Assembly: GCF_000378425.1 (NCBI RefSeq) | Contig: NZ_KB899833.1 | Coordinates: forward strand, 1 to 59,733 | Origin: Cohnella laeviribosi DSM 21336 | Lineage (GTDB): Bacteria > Bacillota > Bacilli > Paenibacillales > Paenibacillaceae | DNA length: 59,733 nt | Direction: 5' to 3' | Shown here: one piece after another, positions 45,024-52,199 of the stretch | Position numbering within the stretch: position 1 is the first letter of the stretch | How the letters are laid out: each line of letters begins with the position of its first letter | Translations under genes and position numbers: made by a program | The notes under the pieces: model-generated | What the model saw: only the letters and a program-made list of their open reading frames with translations | Told to the model about the DNA's origin: nothing | Databases searched by the model: none

Positions 45024-45152
45024 TTAATGGCGCATGGCCAGTCTATCCTGAAAATATCGTTCGGCGAGAGAACTAAATTCCCAAGCACCCCGCCGGGAAA
45101 TTGTCATCCTATATCCAGCCCTATCGGGAACTCCCAGCGCTCGAAGTTCGCG
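45024..45152 (-). pseudogene. Possible remnant of a group II intron-encoded protein C-terminus
   Basis: The minus strand encodes PRNRELRALGVPDRA, GYRMTISRRGAW and a short tail ending at a stop near 45024. The spacing R-x-x-x-L-x-x-L-G-V, then S-R-R-G-x-W, resembles the maturase end of group II intron reverse transcriptases. No reverse transcriptase core and no intron RNA structure were found next to it, so at most it is a fragment. A chance match is possible. Confidence 0.3.
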
Positions 45153-45180
45153 GTTTCGTGGTTCACTTTGAAGTGGGTGT

Positions 45181-45207
45181 CCGTACCTTGTGGGTACGGG
45201 CTTTTTT
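45181..45207 (+). terminator. Rho-independent terminator
   Basis: The stem CCGTACC/GGTACGG is followed by TTTTTT and may terminate the anchored-protein gene ending at 45010. Confidence 0.65.
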
Positions 45208-45258
45208 ATGTTTTTCTCACAACATACGATGGTTGCCTCCAGAAAAGGAAGAGTCAAG

Positions 45259-45576
45259 ATGAACCCTAACCTGAATGCCACGCCGTTGCAAGAACGAACG
45301 ATAGCTGAGGAACTTTTGCCCAAAGGAACGGACACCAAAATGAACATGCATTCATGCGGCAATGCAGGGATGTGCAACACGCAAGGTTTGCAAACCCGTA
45401 TCGACGCTGCGGGCATAACAACCTTTTTTGAAAAGACGCTTGACATGGAATGCATTTCATACTTTACGCTGTGTGCGAACAGAAGCTCCGGCCCTATGCC
45501 GGCAATCGGCAGGCGTTCGTTGCGTTCCGGGAGTGGTGAGGAGGTGAAAATGAAAAGGCTTTCTAAGCTTCATTAA
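45259..45576 (+). CDS. Hypothetical protein (105 aa), doubtful
   Basis: ATG 45259 has AAAAGGAAGAG upstream. The first part (QERTIAEELLPKGTDTKMN) looks protein-like; the last third does not. In the +1 frame the same DNA from about 45455 encodes a more natural stretch (VCEQKLRPYAGNRQAFVAF) that stops at 45539, so a frameshift or decay is possible. I do not recognise the family. Confidence 0.35.
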   Translation: MNPNLNATPLQERTIAEELLPKGTDTKMNMHSCGNAGMCNTQGLQTRIDAAGITTFFEKTLDMECISYFTLCANRSSGPMPAIGRRSLRSGSGEEVKMKRLSKLH

Positions 45577-45652
45577 ATCAATAAACGTTGTTTTTCCGGT
45601 TGCCGCATCGTTAACGCCGCTTGCAAATATGAACCGCTGGAGGGGAATGTCC

Positions 45653-46576
45653 ATGAAACAAGAAAATGCACTCAACAACATATTGGAAGCCGATTTTAAG
45701 CTGAATGAACGGCCGAACCATGAACCGCTTCGCGTGCTTAGCGAAGAGGATTGGAAATTCTGGAAGGAAAACGGTTACGTCGTTGTTCCGAATGCGGTCC
45801 CGCAAGAAAATCTCGACCGTCTGGTCAATTTGATTTGGGAGTTTGAAGAGAAAGATCCGAACGATTCCTCGACCTGGTATAAGCCCGCACGCCGGGAGAT
45901 CCAGATGAAAGAACTCGTAAATACGGGAATGGTGGAGCTTTATAACCATCAATATCTGTGGGATAACCGGATGAATGAAAGGGTTTATCAAGCTTTTGTC
46001 GATATTTGGGGTACGGAACGTCTTTGGGTCAGCATCGACCGCTGCAACCTGAACCTCCCTATTCGCCCAGGTTATGAATATAAAGGATTTATCCATTGGG
46101 ACGTAAACACTTCTCTGGATCCGCTTCCTGTCAATGTTCAAGGCATTCTCACCTTGGCGGATACCGATATCGACATGGGCGGGTTTCAATGCATCCCTGA
46201 ATTGTACCGGAATTTCCATGAATGGGTCAAAACGCAGCCCGCCGACCGGGATCCGTACAAACCGGATACCACCGGATTTACGCCGACCAAGGTGGTAGCG
46301 AAAGCCGGAGACCTGATTATTTTCCACAGCATGCTCGCGCACGGCATCCGGGCCAACCATTCCGCCAAGCCGCGTCTGGCGCAATATATTTCCATGTTCC
46401 CCGCACAAGAGTATAACGAGGAGCTGCGGCAATCCCGAATTGAATCCTGGAGAGACCGCATCCCGCCGAAAGGGATGGCATTCCCGGGGGATCCGCGAAA
46501 TTGGGAGCAAACGAAATACGAGAGAGCCAATTTGACAGAGTTAGGCGAAAAATTGCTCGGATTGAAAAATTGGTAA
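45653..46576 (+). CDS. Phytanoyl-CoA dioxygenase (PhyH) family oxygenase
   Basis: 307 aa from ATG 45653, seven nt after GGAGGGG; ATG 45647 would be too close. Fe(II)/2-oxoglutarate oxygenase signature: His148-x-Asp150 (HWDVNT), distal His230 (LAHGIRANH) and Arg241 (KPRL) for 2-oxoglutarate. Members hydroxylate diverse small molecules and are not restricted to phytanoyl-CoA. The next gene is a LacI-type regulator, which suggests a role in use of a carbon source, but the substrate is unknown. Confidence 0.88.
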   Translation: MKQENALNNILEADFKLNERPNHEPLRVLSEEDWKFWKENGYVVVPNAVPQENLDRLVNLIWEFEEKDPNDSSTWYKPARREIQMKELVNTGMVELYNHQYLWDNRMNERVYQAFVDIWGTERLWVSIDRCNLNLPIRPGYEYKGFIHWDVNTSLDPLPVNVQGILTLADTDIDMGGFQCIPELYRNFHEWVKTQPADRDPYKPDTTGFTPTKVVAKAGDLIIFHSMLAHGIRANHSAKPRLAQYISMFPAQEYNEELRQSRIESWRDRIPPKGMAFPGDPRNWEQTKYERANLTELGEKLLGLKNW

Positions 46577-46700
46577 CCGGGTTTGCAGCACTTTTTAGAT
46601 GCCGTGCGAGCGGATTTTGCCTATTCCTTGGCGGTCGGCTCGGGCGGCCTCTTTTTTCGCCGACAGATGATATAAAATAAAAGAAAGGAGGGCTGTTCAG

Positions 46701-47678
46701 ATGGCTAATATTAAAGAAATCGCCAAGAAAGCGAACGTGTCCGTGTCCACGGTTTCTCGCGTTTTGAACGGTCACAATTATGTCAGCGATGAAAAGCGGG
46801 AAGCGGTTTTAGCGGCGATCGAGCAACTGAATTACACGAGAAATATGAATGCGGTTCACTTAATTAAAGGGAAAACCAATGTCATTGGCGTGATGCTTCC
46901 TTTCATTAACCACCCCTATTTTTCAAGATTGTTGGAAGGGATTTCAGCCAGTGCGTTACAGAAAAACTATCAGTTGATGCTTTGCCAAACCGACTACAAG
47001 GAAGAAATTGAAATCAAAGTGCTCGATATGCTGAAAATGAAACAGATTGACGCCGTGATTATTTGCTCGAAACATTTGCCCTTGGACCGGATTGAACCCT
47101 ATACCCGCTATGGCCCCATTGTCGCGTGCGAAGACGTCGGGGATTCATCGGTGTCGTCCGTTTTTCTAGACCATTACACGAGTTTTTATAATGGGATGCG
47201 CTATTTAATCGACCGCGGTCATCGGGCCATTGGATTTTGCTTGGGGAGAAGCAGCGGCGTGAACAGCCAAATGCGCCGTAAGGCGTACGAGGATGCGCTG
47301 GCTTTGATTCACGAACCGGTCAGAGAGGAATGGATCTTTTATCAAACTTACCGAATTGAAGACGGCGTGAAATTGATGCGGGACATGCTGCAGATGGAAG
47401 AACGGCCTTCCGCGATGCTGGTCACCAACGATCAGGTCGCTGCGGGAATGATTATTGAAGCGAAAAAGAACGGCTTAACCGTTCCGGACGATTTGGCGGT
47501 TATCGGGTTCGACAATCAGCCGATCGCTGAAGTTTTTAATTTGACGACGATTGATAATCAACTGTTTGAAATGGGAAGCAGCGCTTTTCAGATTGCGCAC
47601 GACCAAATTATGAAAACAAGAGATGAACCGGAACATCGGGAGCTTGAATACAGGTTGATTGAACGGTTCAGCGTGTAA
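46701..47678 (+). CDS. LacI/GalR-family transcriptional regulator
   Basis: 325 aa, start ATG 46701 after AAAGGAGGG. N-terminal helix-turn-helix and hinge (IKEIAKKANVSVSTVSRVLNG), then a periplasmic-binding-protein-like ligand domain (VIGVMLPFINHPYFSRLLEG, AVIGFDNQPIAEVF). Its target may be the PhyH-family gene 124 bp upstream, though no LacI-type palindrome was found beside it. Confidence 0.93.
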   Translation: MANIKEIAKKANVSVSTVSRVLNGHNYVSDEKREAVLAAIEQLNYTRNMNAVHLIKGKTNVIGVMLPFINHPYFSRLLEGISASALQKNYQLMLCQTDYKEEIEIKVLDMLKMKQIDAVIICSKHLPLDRIEPYTRYGPIVACEDVGDSSVSSVFLDHYTSFYNGMRYLIDRGHRAIGFCLGRSSGVNSQMRRKAYEDALALIHEPVREEWIFYQTYRIEDGVKLMRDMLQMEERPSAMLVTNDQVAAGMIIEAKKNGLTVPDDLAVIGFDNQPIAEVFNLTTIDNQLFEMGSSAFQIAHDQIMKTRDEPEHRELEYRLIERFSV

Positions 47679-47715
47679 ATACATAATCAAAAATCCTAGT
47701 GAACAATAAAGAATA

Positions 47716-47988
47716 AGCCTGGAATTTTCACGAAGGCTATATTATCGCCAAAGAAATCCAAAATTTCGGGGTTTTAGTCGTGAAGGATCAAATGAATATC
47801 AAGAACAAGTCCGTTAACGAGATTCTGCGGAAAGCCGATCCTCATGCCATTTGGATTTCGACCGACAAAGAAATTATCACTCGGTTGAAGTTGGTGACAA
47901 AGTAAATATTTTAATGAACGGAACGGTAATCTTTACGTACCCCGCTCAGTCAACGGGGAAGCTAATCAAGATCGAAACGAATGAGTAG
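47716..47988 (+). pseudogene. Truncated, frameshifted DUF3221-type gene
   Basis: From about 47716 one frame reads EGYIIAKEIQNFGVLVVKDQ through HAIWISTDKEI and stops at TAA 47903-47905. A different frame, starting about 47881, continues SVEVGDKVNILMNG and TYPAQSTGKL to TAG 47986-47988. Joined, they give the usual DUF3221 pattern (GYI...VVxD, IW...S, VGxKVxV, YPAQ). The start codon and signal peptide are missing, so the gene is broken at least twice. Confidence 0.7.
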
Positions 47989-48146
47989 CCATTCAAATAT
48001 AGGCGCTGTTCCCCAGTTGTTCTGCCAAGACATGATGCGGGACGTTTTTTTCATTTTTGAACCTCTAACGATCACGTCTTCATTTAATCCCCGGTTTTAC
48101 ATCCGTCCCTTCCTAAAGGCCTCGCTATAAAAAATCCGTTTGCATA

Positions 48147-48177
48147 TTGACTTGGAGTTAGCTCCAAATGGTAAGCT
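48147..48177 (+). promoter_or_regulatory. MerR-type promoter and operator of the aldo/keto reductase operon
   Basis: TTGACT (48147-48152) and TAAGCT (48172-48177) are separated by 19 bp, longer than normal, and the spacer holds the inverted repeat TTGGAGTTAGCTCCAA (48152-48167). This is the classical MerR-family layout. The MerR gene two positions on is the obvious regulator. Confidence 0.75.
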
Positions 48178-48213
48178 CCATTATATCTTCCAGGAAGAGG
48201 AGAGGATTGATCA

Positions 48214-49194
48214 ATGGAGTATGTCAAGCTTGGAAATACCGGCTTGGATGTATCCCGGCTTTGCATCGGCTGTATGAGCTTCGGTGTGGCAGAGAGATGG
48301 ATTCATCCGTGGGTGCTTGATGAGGAACACAGCCGTCCGATTATTAAAAAAGCACTTGAGTTGGGCATCAATTTTTTCGATACGGCGAATGTGTATTCAG
48401 ACGGAACAAGTGAAGAAATTCTCGGACGCGCATTGAAAGATTTCGCCCGTCGTGATGAAGTCGTCATCGCGACGAAGGTTCATTTCCCCATGCGTCAGGG
48501 TTCCAATGCCGCAGGGCTTTCCCGGAAGGCGATTATGACGGAAATCGACAACAGCCTTAGACGTTTGGGAACGGATTATGTGGATTTGTACCAAATCCAT
48601 CGTTGGGATTATTACACGCCGATCGAAGAAACGATGGAAGCTCTTCATGACGTTGTGAAGGCGGGGAAAGCGAGGTATATTGGCGCTTCGGCCATGTATG
48701 CATGGCAGTTTTTGAAGGCCTTGCATGTGGCCGAGAAACATGGATGGACCCGGTTCGTATCGATGCAGAATCATTACAACCTCATATACCGTGAAGAGGA
48801 GAGGGAGATGCTGCCGCTGTGCAAGGAAGAAAAAATCGCCGTGATTCCGTATAGCCCGCTTGCCAAAGGAAGGTTGACGCGCGATTGGGAGGAAAAGACG
48901 CATCGTTCCGAAACGGACCAAGTGCAGAAAGCCCAATACGATGCGCATGCGAACGCCGATCGGTTGGTCGTGGAACGGGTGAAGACCATCGCCGAAAAAC
49001 GCGGCGTTCCCCGCGCCCAAATCGCGCTGGCCTGGTTATTGCAAAAGGAACCCGTCACCGCTCCCATCATCGGGGTTACGAAAATGTCCCATCTCGAAGA
49101 TGCGGTAGCTGCGCTTTCAGTAAAATTAACGCTTGAAGAAATGGCGTTCCTGGAAGAGCCGTATGTCCCTCACCCGATCATTGGTTTTCAGTAA
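48214..49194 (+). CDS. Aldo/keto reductase
   Basis: 326 aa, start ATG 48214 after GGAAGAGGAGAG. NADPH-dependent TIM barrel with the catalytic tetrad region: FFDTANVYSDG (Asp, Tyr), VIATKVHFP (Lys), YQIHRWDYYTP (His) and the coenzyme-binding IPYSPLAKGRL. It resembles YhdN/YajO-type reductases that remove reactive aldehydes. First gene of a cluster with MerR, MFS and alcohol dehydrogenase genes. Confidence 0.93.
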   Translation: MEYVKLGNTGLDVSRLCIGCMSFGVAERWIHPWVLDEEHSRPIIKKALELGINFFDTANVYSDGTSEEILGRALKDFARRDEVVIATKVHFPMRQGSNAAGLSRKAIMTEIDNSLRRLGTDYVDLYQIHRWDYYTPIEETMEALHDVVKAGKARYIGASAMYAWQFLKALHVAEKHGWTRFVSMQNHYNLIYREEEREMLPLCKEEKIAVIPYSPLAKGRLTRDWEEKTHRSETDQVQKAQYDAHANADRLVVERVKTIAEKRGVPRAQIALAWLLQKEPVTAPIIGVTKMSHLEDAVAALSVKLTLEEMAFLEEPYVPHPIIGFQ

Positions 49195-49224
49195 GAATGG
49201 AAGTCAGGAGATGAATCCATCCGT

Positions 49225-49614
49225 ATGATGACAATCGCAGAAGTAAGTGAAAAATTTGATCTTTCACAAGATACACTGCGCTATTATGAACGCATCGGAC
49301 TGATTCCTCGCGTAAACCGCAACAAAAGCGGAGTCAGAAATTATACGGAAGAAGACTGTAAGTGGATCGAATTTATCAAATGTATGCGAGGCGCAGGTCT
49401 TCCCGTAGAAGTGTTGATTGAGTATGTCGGGCTGTTTCAGCAGGGCGATGAAACCCTTGAGGCAAGGAAAGAACTCTTAATCGAGCAACGCAATCAGCTG
49501 ATCATGAGAATAGAAGAAATGAAGAAAACGTTGGAACGCCTGAATTACAAAATCGAAAGATATGAACAGGCTATCGTCGCAAAAGAAAAAACGCTGAAAA
49601 GGCCGGAGAATTAA
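49225..49614 (+). CDS. MerR-family regulator (AdhR-like)
   Basis: 129 aa. Winged helix-turn-helix (MTIAEVSEKFDLSQDTLRYY, ERIGLIPRVNRNKSGVRNYT) followed by a dimerising coiled coil (about residues 76-125). No metal-binding cysteine cluster; one Cys lies in EEDCKW and one in IKCMRGAG, the latter in the position typical of aldehyde-sensing AdhR-type proteins. It should act on the 19-bp-spacer promoter at 48147. Confidence 0.9.
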   Translation: MMTIAEVSEKFDLSQDTLRYYERIGLIPRVNRNKSGVRNYTEEDCKWIEFIKCMRGAGLPVEVLIEYVGLFQQGDETLEARKELLIEQRNQLIMRIEEMKKTLERLNYKIERYEQAIVAKEKTLKRPEN

Positions 49615-49655
49615 TCCTCGCCTTTAGCCTGGTTGCATCCGAGGAGGGAGGAATC

Positions 49656-50855
49656 GTGGAACGCCTTTGGACGAAGCCGTTTATTCTGATGTCCGCAGGG
49701 ATGCTTTTCCTGTTCACCGGTTTTTATTTGTTGCTTCCGACGCTTCCGCCGTTCATCAAACAGATGGGCGGCAACGAAGCGGAGGTCGGTTTGGCGGCCG
49801 GCGCCTTTATGCTGTCTGCCGTTATGATTCGTCCCATCGTCGGCGGTCTGCTGGATCGGTTCGGCAGGCGTCCGTTTATCGTCTGGGGGCTGCTTCTATT
49901 CGCCTTGGCGATGTATATGTACGACTGGATCGGCGGTATTGCCGTTCTGATGGGACTCCGCATATTGCACGGGATGACCTGGGCCGTCTCCACAACCGCC
50001 GTTTTCACGGCGGTTACGGATATCATCCCGTCCGCACGCCGCGGAGAAGGCATGGGCTGGTTTAGTACGGCCATGACCTTGGCGATGGCGGTCGGCCCGA
50101 TGCTCGGCGTTTGGGTGATACAAAGCTTATCGTACCACGCTCTGTTTCAATTCGCCTGCGCTCTTTCTGCCGTAGCGCTGCTCCTGACATATAGCGCAAA
50201 AGTGCCTTTCCGGCAGCAAACGGGCGAAAGGAGAATCGAATTTTTCGAGCCATCCGTCTTGCCTGTCGCGGCATCCGTCTTTTTTCTGACCATCGCTTAT
50301 GGCGGAATTACCACGTTTGTCCCGCTGTTCGCAGACTCGATCCAAGTCAATTCCGGCACGTTTTTTCTGGCCTATGCCGTAACCCTTGCCCTGATCCGCC
50401 CCATTGCGGGAAAACTTTCGGACCGGCACGGCGAGTCATTCGTTATTATACCCGGGCTTGCGGTAACGATTTCCGCTTTACTTGTATTAAGCATTTCCAC
50501 GGGATTGTTCGGCGTGCTGGTTTCGGCGGTTCTGTTCGGGGTTGGTTTCGGATCCGCGCAGCCGGCTCTTCAAGCGGCAACGATACGACTGGCCCGCCCG
50601 GATCGGAAAGGGGTTGCGAATGCTTCTTTGTTGACAGCAACCGACCTTGGCATCGGGCTTGGCGCGATCCTGTCGGGCTGGGTTTCACAGCACACGAGTT
50701 ACCAGGTGTTGTTCACGGTCGGCGCCGCGTCGGTTGCGATGTCGTTGTTGCTGTTCGCGTTCTTTGTGGTACGTTTGGTGAAAACCAGGAGTACGCCTTC
50801 TGACACCGATTCTCGCCTGGACATGATGAGAGTCCCCAAACGATTTGAAAGATAA
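49656..50855 (+). CDS. MFS transporter
   Basis: 399 aa from GTG 49656, which follows GAGGAGGGAGG. Twelve hydrophobic segments with the motif A region LLDRFGRRPFIVWG between helices 2 and 3 and a related KLSDRHGESF in the second half. It belongs to the YfcJ/YhhS-type drug and metabolite exporters. Placed between the MerR and alcohol dehydrogenase genes, it may export a toxic compound or product. Confidence 0.92.
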   Translation: MERLWTKPFILMSAGMLFLFTGFYLLLPTLPPFIKQMGGNEAEVGLAAGAFMLSAVMIRPIVGGLLDRFGRRPFIVWGLLLFALAMYMYDWIGGIAVLMGLRILHGMTWAVSTTAVFTAVTDIIPSARRGEGMGWFSTAMTLAMAVGPMLGVWVIQSLSYHALFQFACALSAVALLLTYSAKVPFRQQTGERRIEFFEPSVLPVAASVFFLTIAYGGITTFVPLFADSIQVNSGTFFLAYAVTLALIRPIAGKLSDRHGESFVIIPGLAVTISALLVLSISTGLFGVLVSAVLFGVGFGSAQPALQAATIRLARPDRKGVANASLLTATDLGIGLGAILSGWVSQHTSYQVLFTVGAASVAMSLLLFAFFVVRLVKTRSTPSDTDSRLDMMRVPKRFER

Positions 50856-50869
50856 TGAACATTGTTCAT
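50855..50869. promoter_or_regulatory. Inverted repeat before the alcohol dehydrogenase gene
   Basis: ATGAACATTGTTCAT is a perfect 7-bp dyad around one base and overlaps the end of the MFS gene, 54 bp before the dehydrogenase start. It may be a separate operator. Confidence 0.4.
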
Positions 50870-50922
50870 GGATCGTTTCACTAGCGGTCACACTTTATTT
50901 AGGAGAAGGAGTAGAGAAAAAC

Positions 50923-51963
50923 ATGTGTAAAATCCATGCTCTAAGCGTCCCAAGGGCAAAAGCGCCGTTTGAAAAGACCACGATTGAACGGAGAGAATTA
51001 CGTCCGGACGATGTCTTAATCGACATTAAGTATTGCGGGATTTGCCACTCCGACATTCACAATGCTTACGATGAATGGGGAGGCGGAATGTTTCCGATGG
51101 TTCCCGGTCACGAAATGGCCGGAGTCGTAACAGCCGTTGGACCAAAAGTTACGAAATTTGCCGTTGGCGATCGCGTTGGCGTCGGTTGCTTCGTCGACTC
51201 CTGCGGAGAATGCGAATACTGTCTCCGCGGCGAGGAGCAATTTTGTACGAAAGGCGTTGTCTTATCCTATAATTCGCTAGACTACGACGGCAATCCGACG
51301 TACGGAGGATACAGCCAAAAAATCGTTGTAAAAGAAGATTTCGTTGTCCTTATTCCCGACGCACTGGATTTGGATGTGGCAAGCCCGCTATTGTGTGCCG
51401 GCATCACCACATACTCTCCATTGAAAAAATGGAGTGCCGGCCCAGGCAAGAAGGTTGCTATTGTGGGAATGGGGGGACTTGGCCACTTGGCGGTCCAATT
51501 CGCCCATGCCATGGGTGCTGAAGTAACGGTCTTGAGCCAGTCTCTGAATAAGAAAGACGAAGCACGGAGTTTGGGTGCAGATCATTACTTTGCAACCAGC
51601 GATCCCGCTACATTCTCGGCGTTGGCTAGCCGATTTGACCTCATCTTAAACACTGTGTCTTCGAATCTCGATATGGATGCGTATTTATCCATGCTTCGCG
51701 TAGATGGAACGCTGGTCAATGTCGGTGCGCCAAGCCAGCCGGACAAATACAATGTCTTTTCGTTAATCATGCATCGCCGCAGCATTGCGGGTTCACTCGT
51801 TGGCGGAATTCGGGAAACGCAAGAGATGCTCGATTTCTCCGCTCAACACGGCATTGCTCCTAAGATTGAAATCATCCGTGCCGATCAAGTGGACGAAGCG
51901 TATGGGCGTGTGCTTCGCAGCGATGTGCGGTATCGGTTCGTTATCGACATGGCTACTTTGTAA
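50923..51963 (+). CDS. adhA: Zinc-dependent alcohol dehydrogenase (AdhA-like)
   Basis: 346 aa from ATG 50923 with AGGAGAAGGAG upstream. Catalytic zinc ligands in CGICHSDIH and GHEMAG, structural zinc in CGECEYCLRGEEQFC, NADP-type Rossmann GMGGLGHLAVQFAHAMGAEV. It resembles the cinnamyl-alcohol/YahK type and Bacillus subtilis AdhA, which is under a MerR-type AdhR and acts on formaldehyde and methylglyoxal stress. The same MerR control is inferred here. Confidence 0.92.
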   Translation: MCKIHALSVPRAKAPFEKTTIERRELRPDDVLIDIKYCGICHSDIHNAYDEWGGGMFPMVPGHEMAGVVTAVGPKVTKFAVGDRVGVGCFVDSCGECEYCLRGEEQFCTKGVVLSYNSLDYDGNPTYGGYSQKIVVKEDFVVLIPDALDLDVASPLLCAGITTYSPLKKWSAGPGKKVAIVGMGGLGHLAVQFAHAMGAEVTVLSQSLNKKDEARSLGADHYFATSDPATFSALASRFDLILNTVSSNLDMDAYLSMLRVDGTLVNVGAPSQPDKYNVFSLIMHRRSIAGSLVGGIRETQEMLDFSAQHGIAPKIEIIRADQVDEAYGRVLRSDVRYRFVIDMATL

Positions 51964-52020
51964 TTTGGAAAGATGCACTTTATCCTCTTGGGTTTACTCT
52001 AATGAAAGCGTTCATAGGTC

Positions 52021-52047
52021 CCCCCTTCCGAGGCGAAGGGGGTTTTT
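52021..52047 (+). terminator. Rho-independent terminator
   Basis: The perfect stem CCCCCTTC/GAAGGGGG with a six-nt loop is followed by TTTTT. Confidence 0.9.
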
Positions 52048-52199
52048 CAGGTTGCGGGATGATTCGTCTTGTTCCGGAAGCATGAATTGTGGCATATCCA
52101 TTTTTGCAAATGCAATACGATAAAATAACGGAGCGATCCAAGGATGAACGGCATGTCCTCTCCGGCAAAGGAATTGATCGGGAAAGGAGGAGGCGATCC

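Noticed and set aside
45012..45070. tRNA-like start (GCCCGTTAGCTTAATGG)
   Set aside because: Only a D-arm-like stretch is present; no anticodon stem, no GTTCGAATC-type T arm and no matching acceptor end follow.
46577..46700. Terminator or LacI operator before the LacI gene
   Set aside because: GTCGGC and GCCGAC are complementary but far apart, with the T-run inside the loop; not convincing as either.
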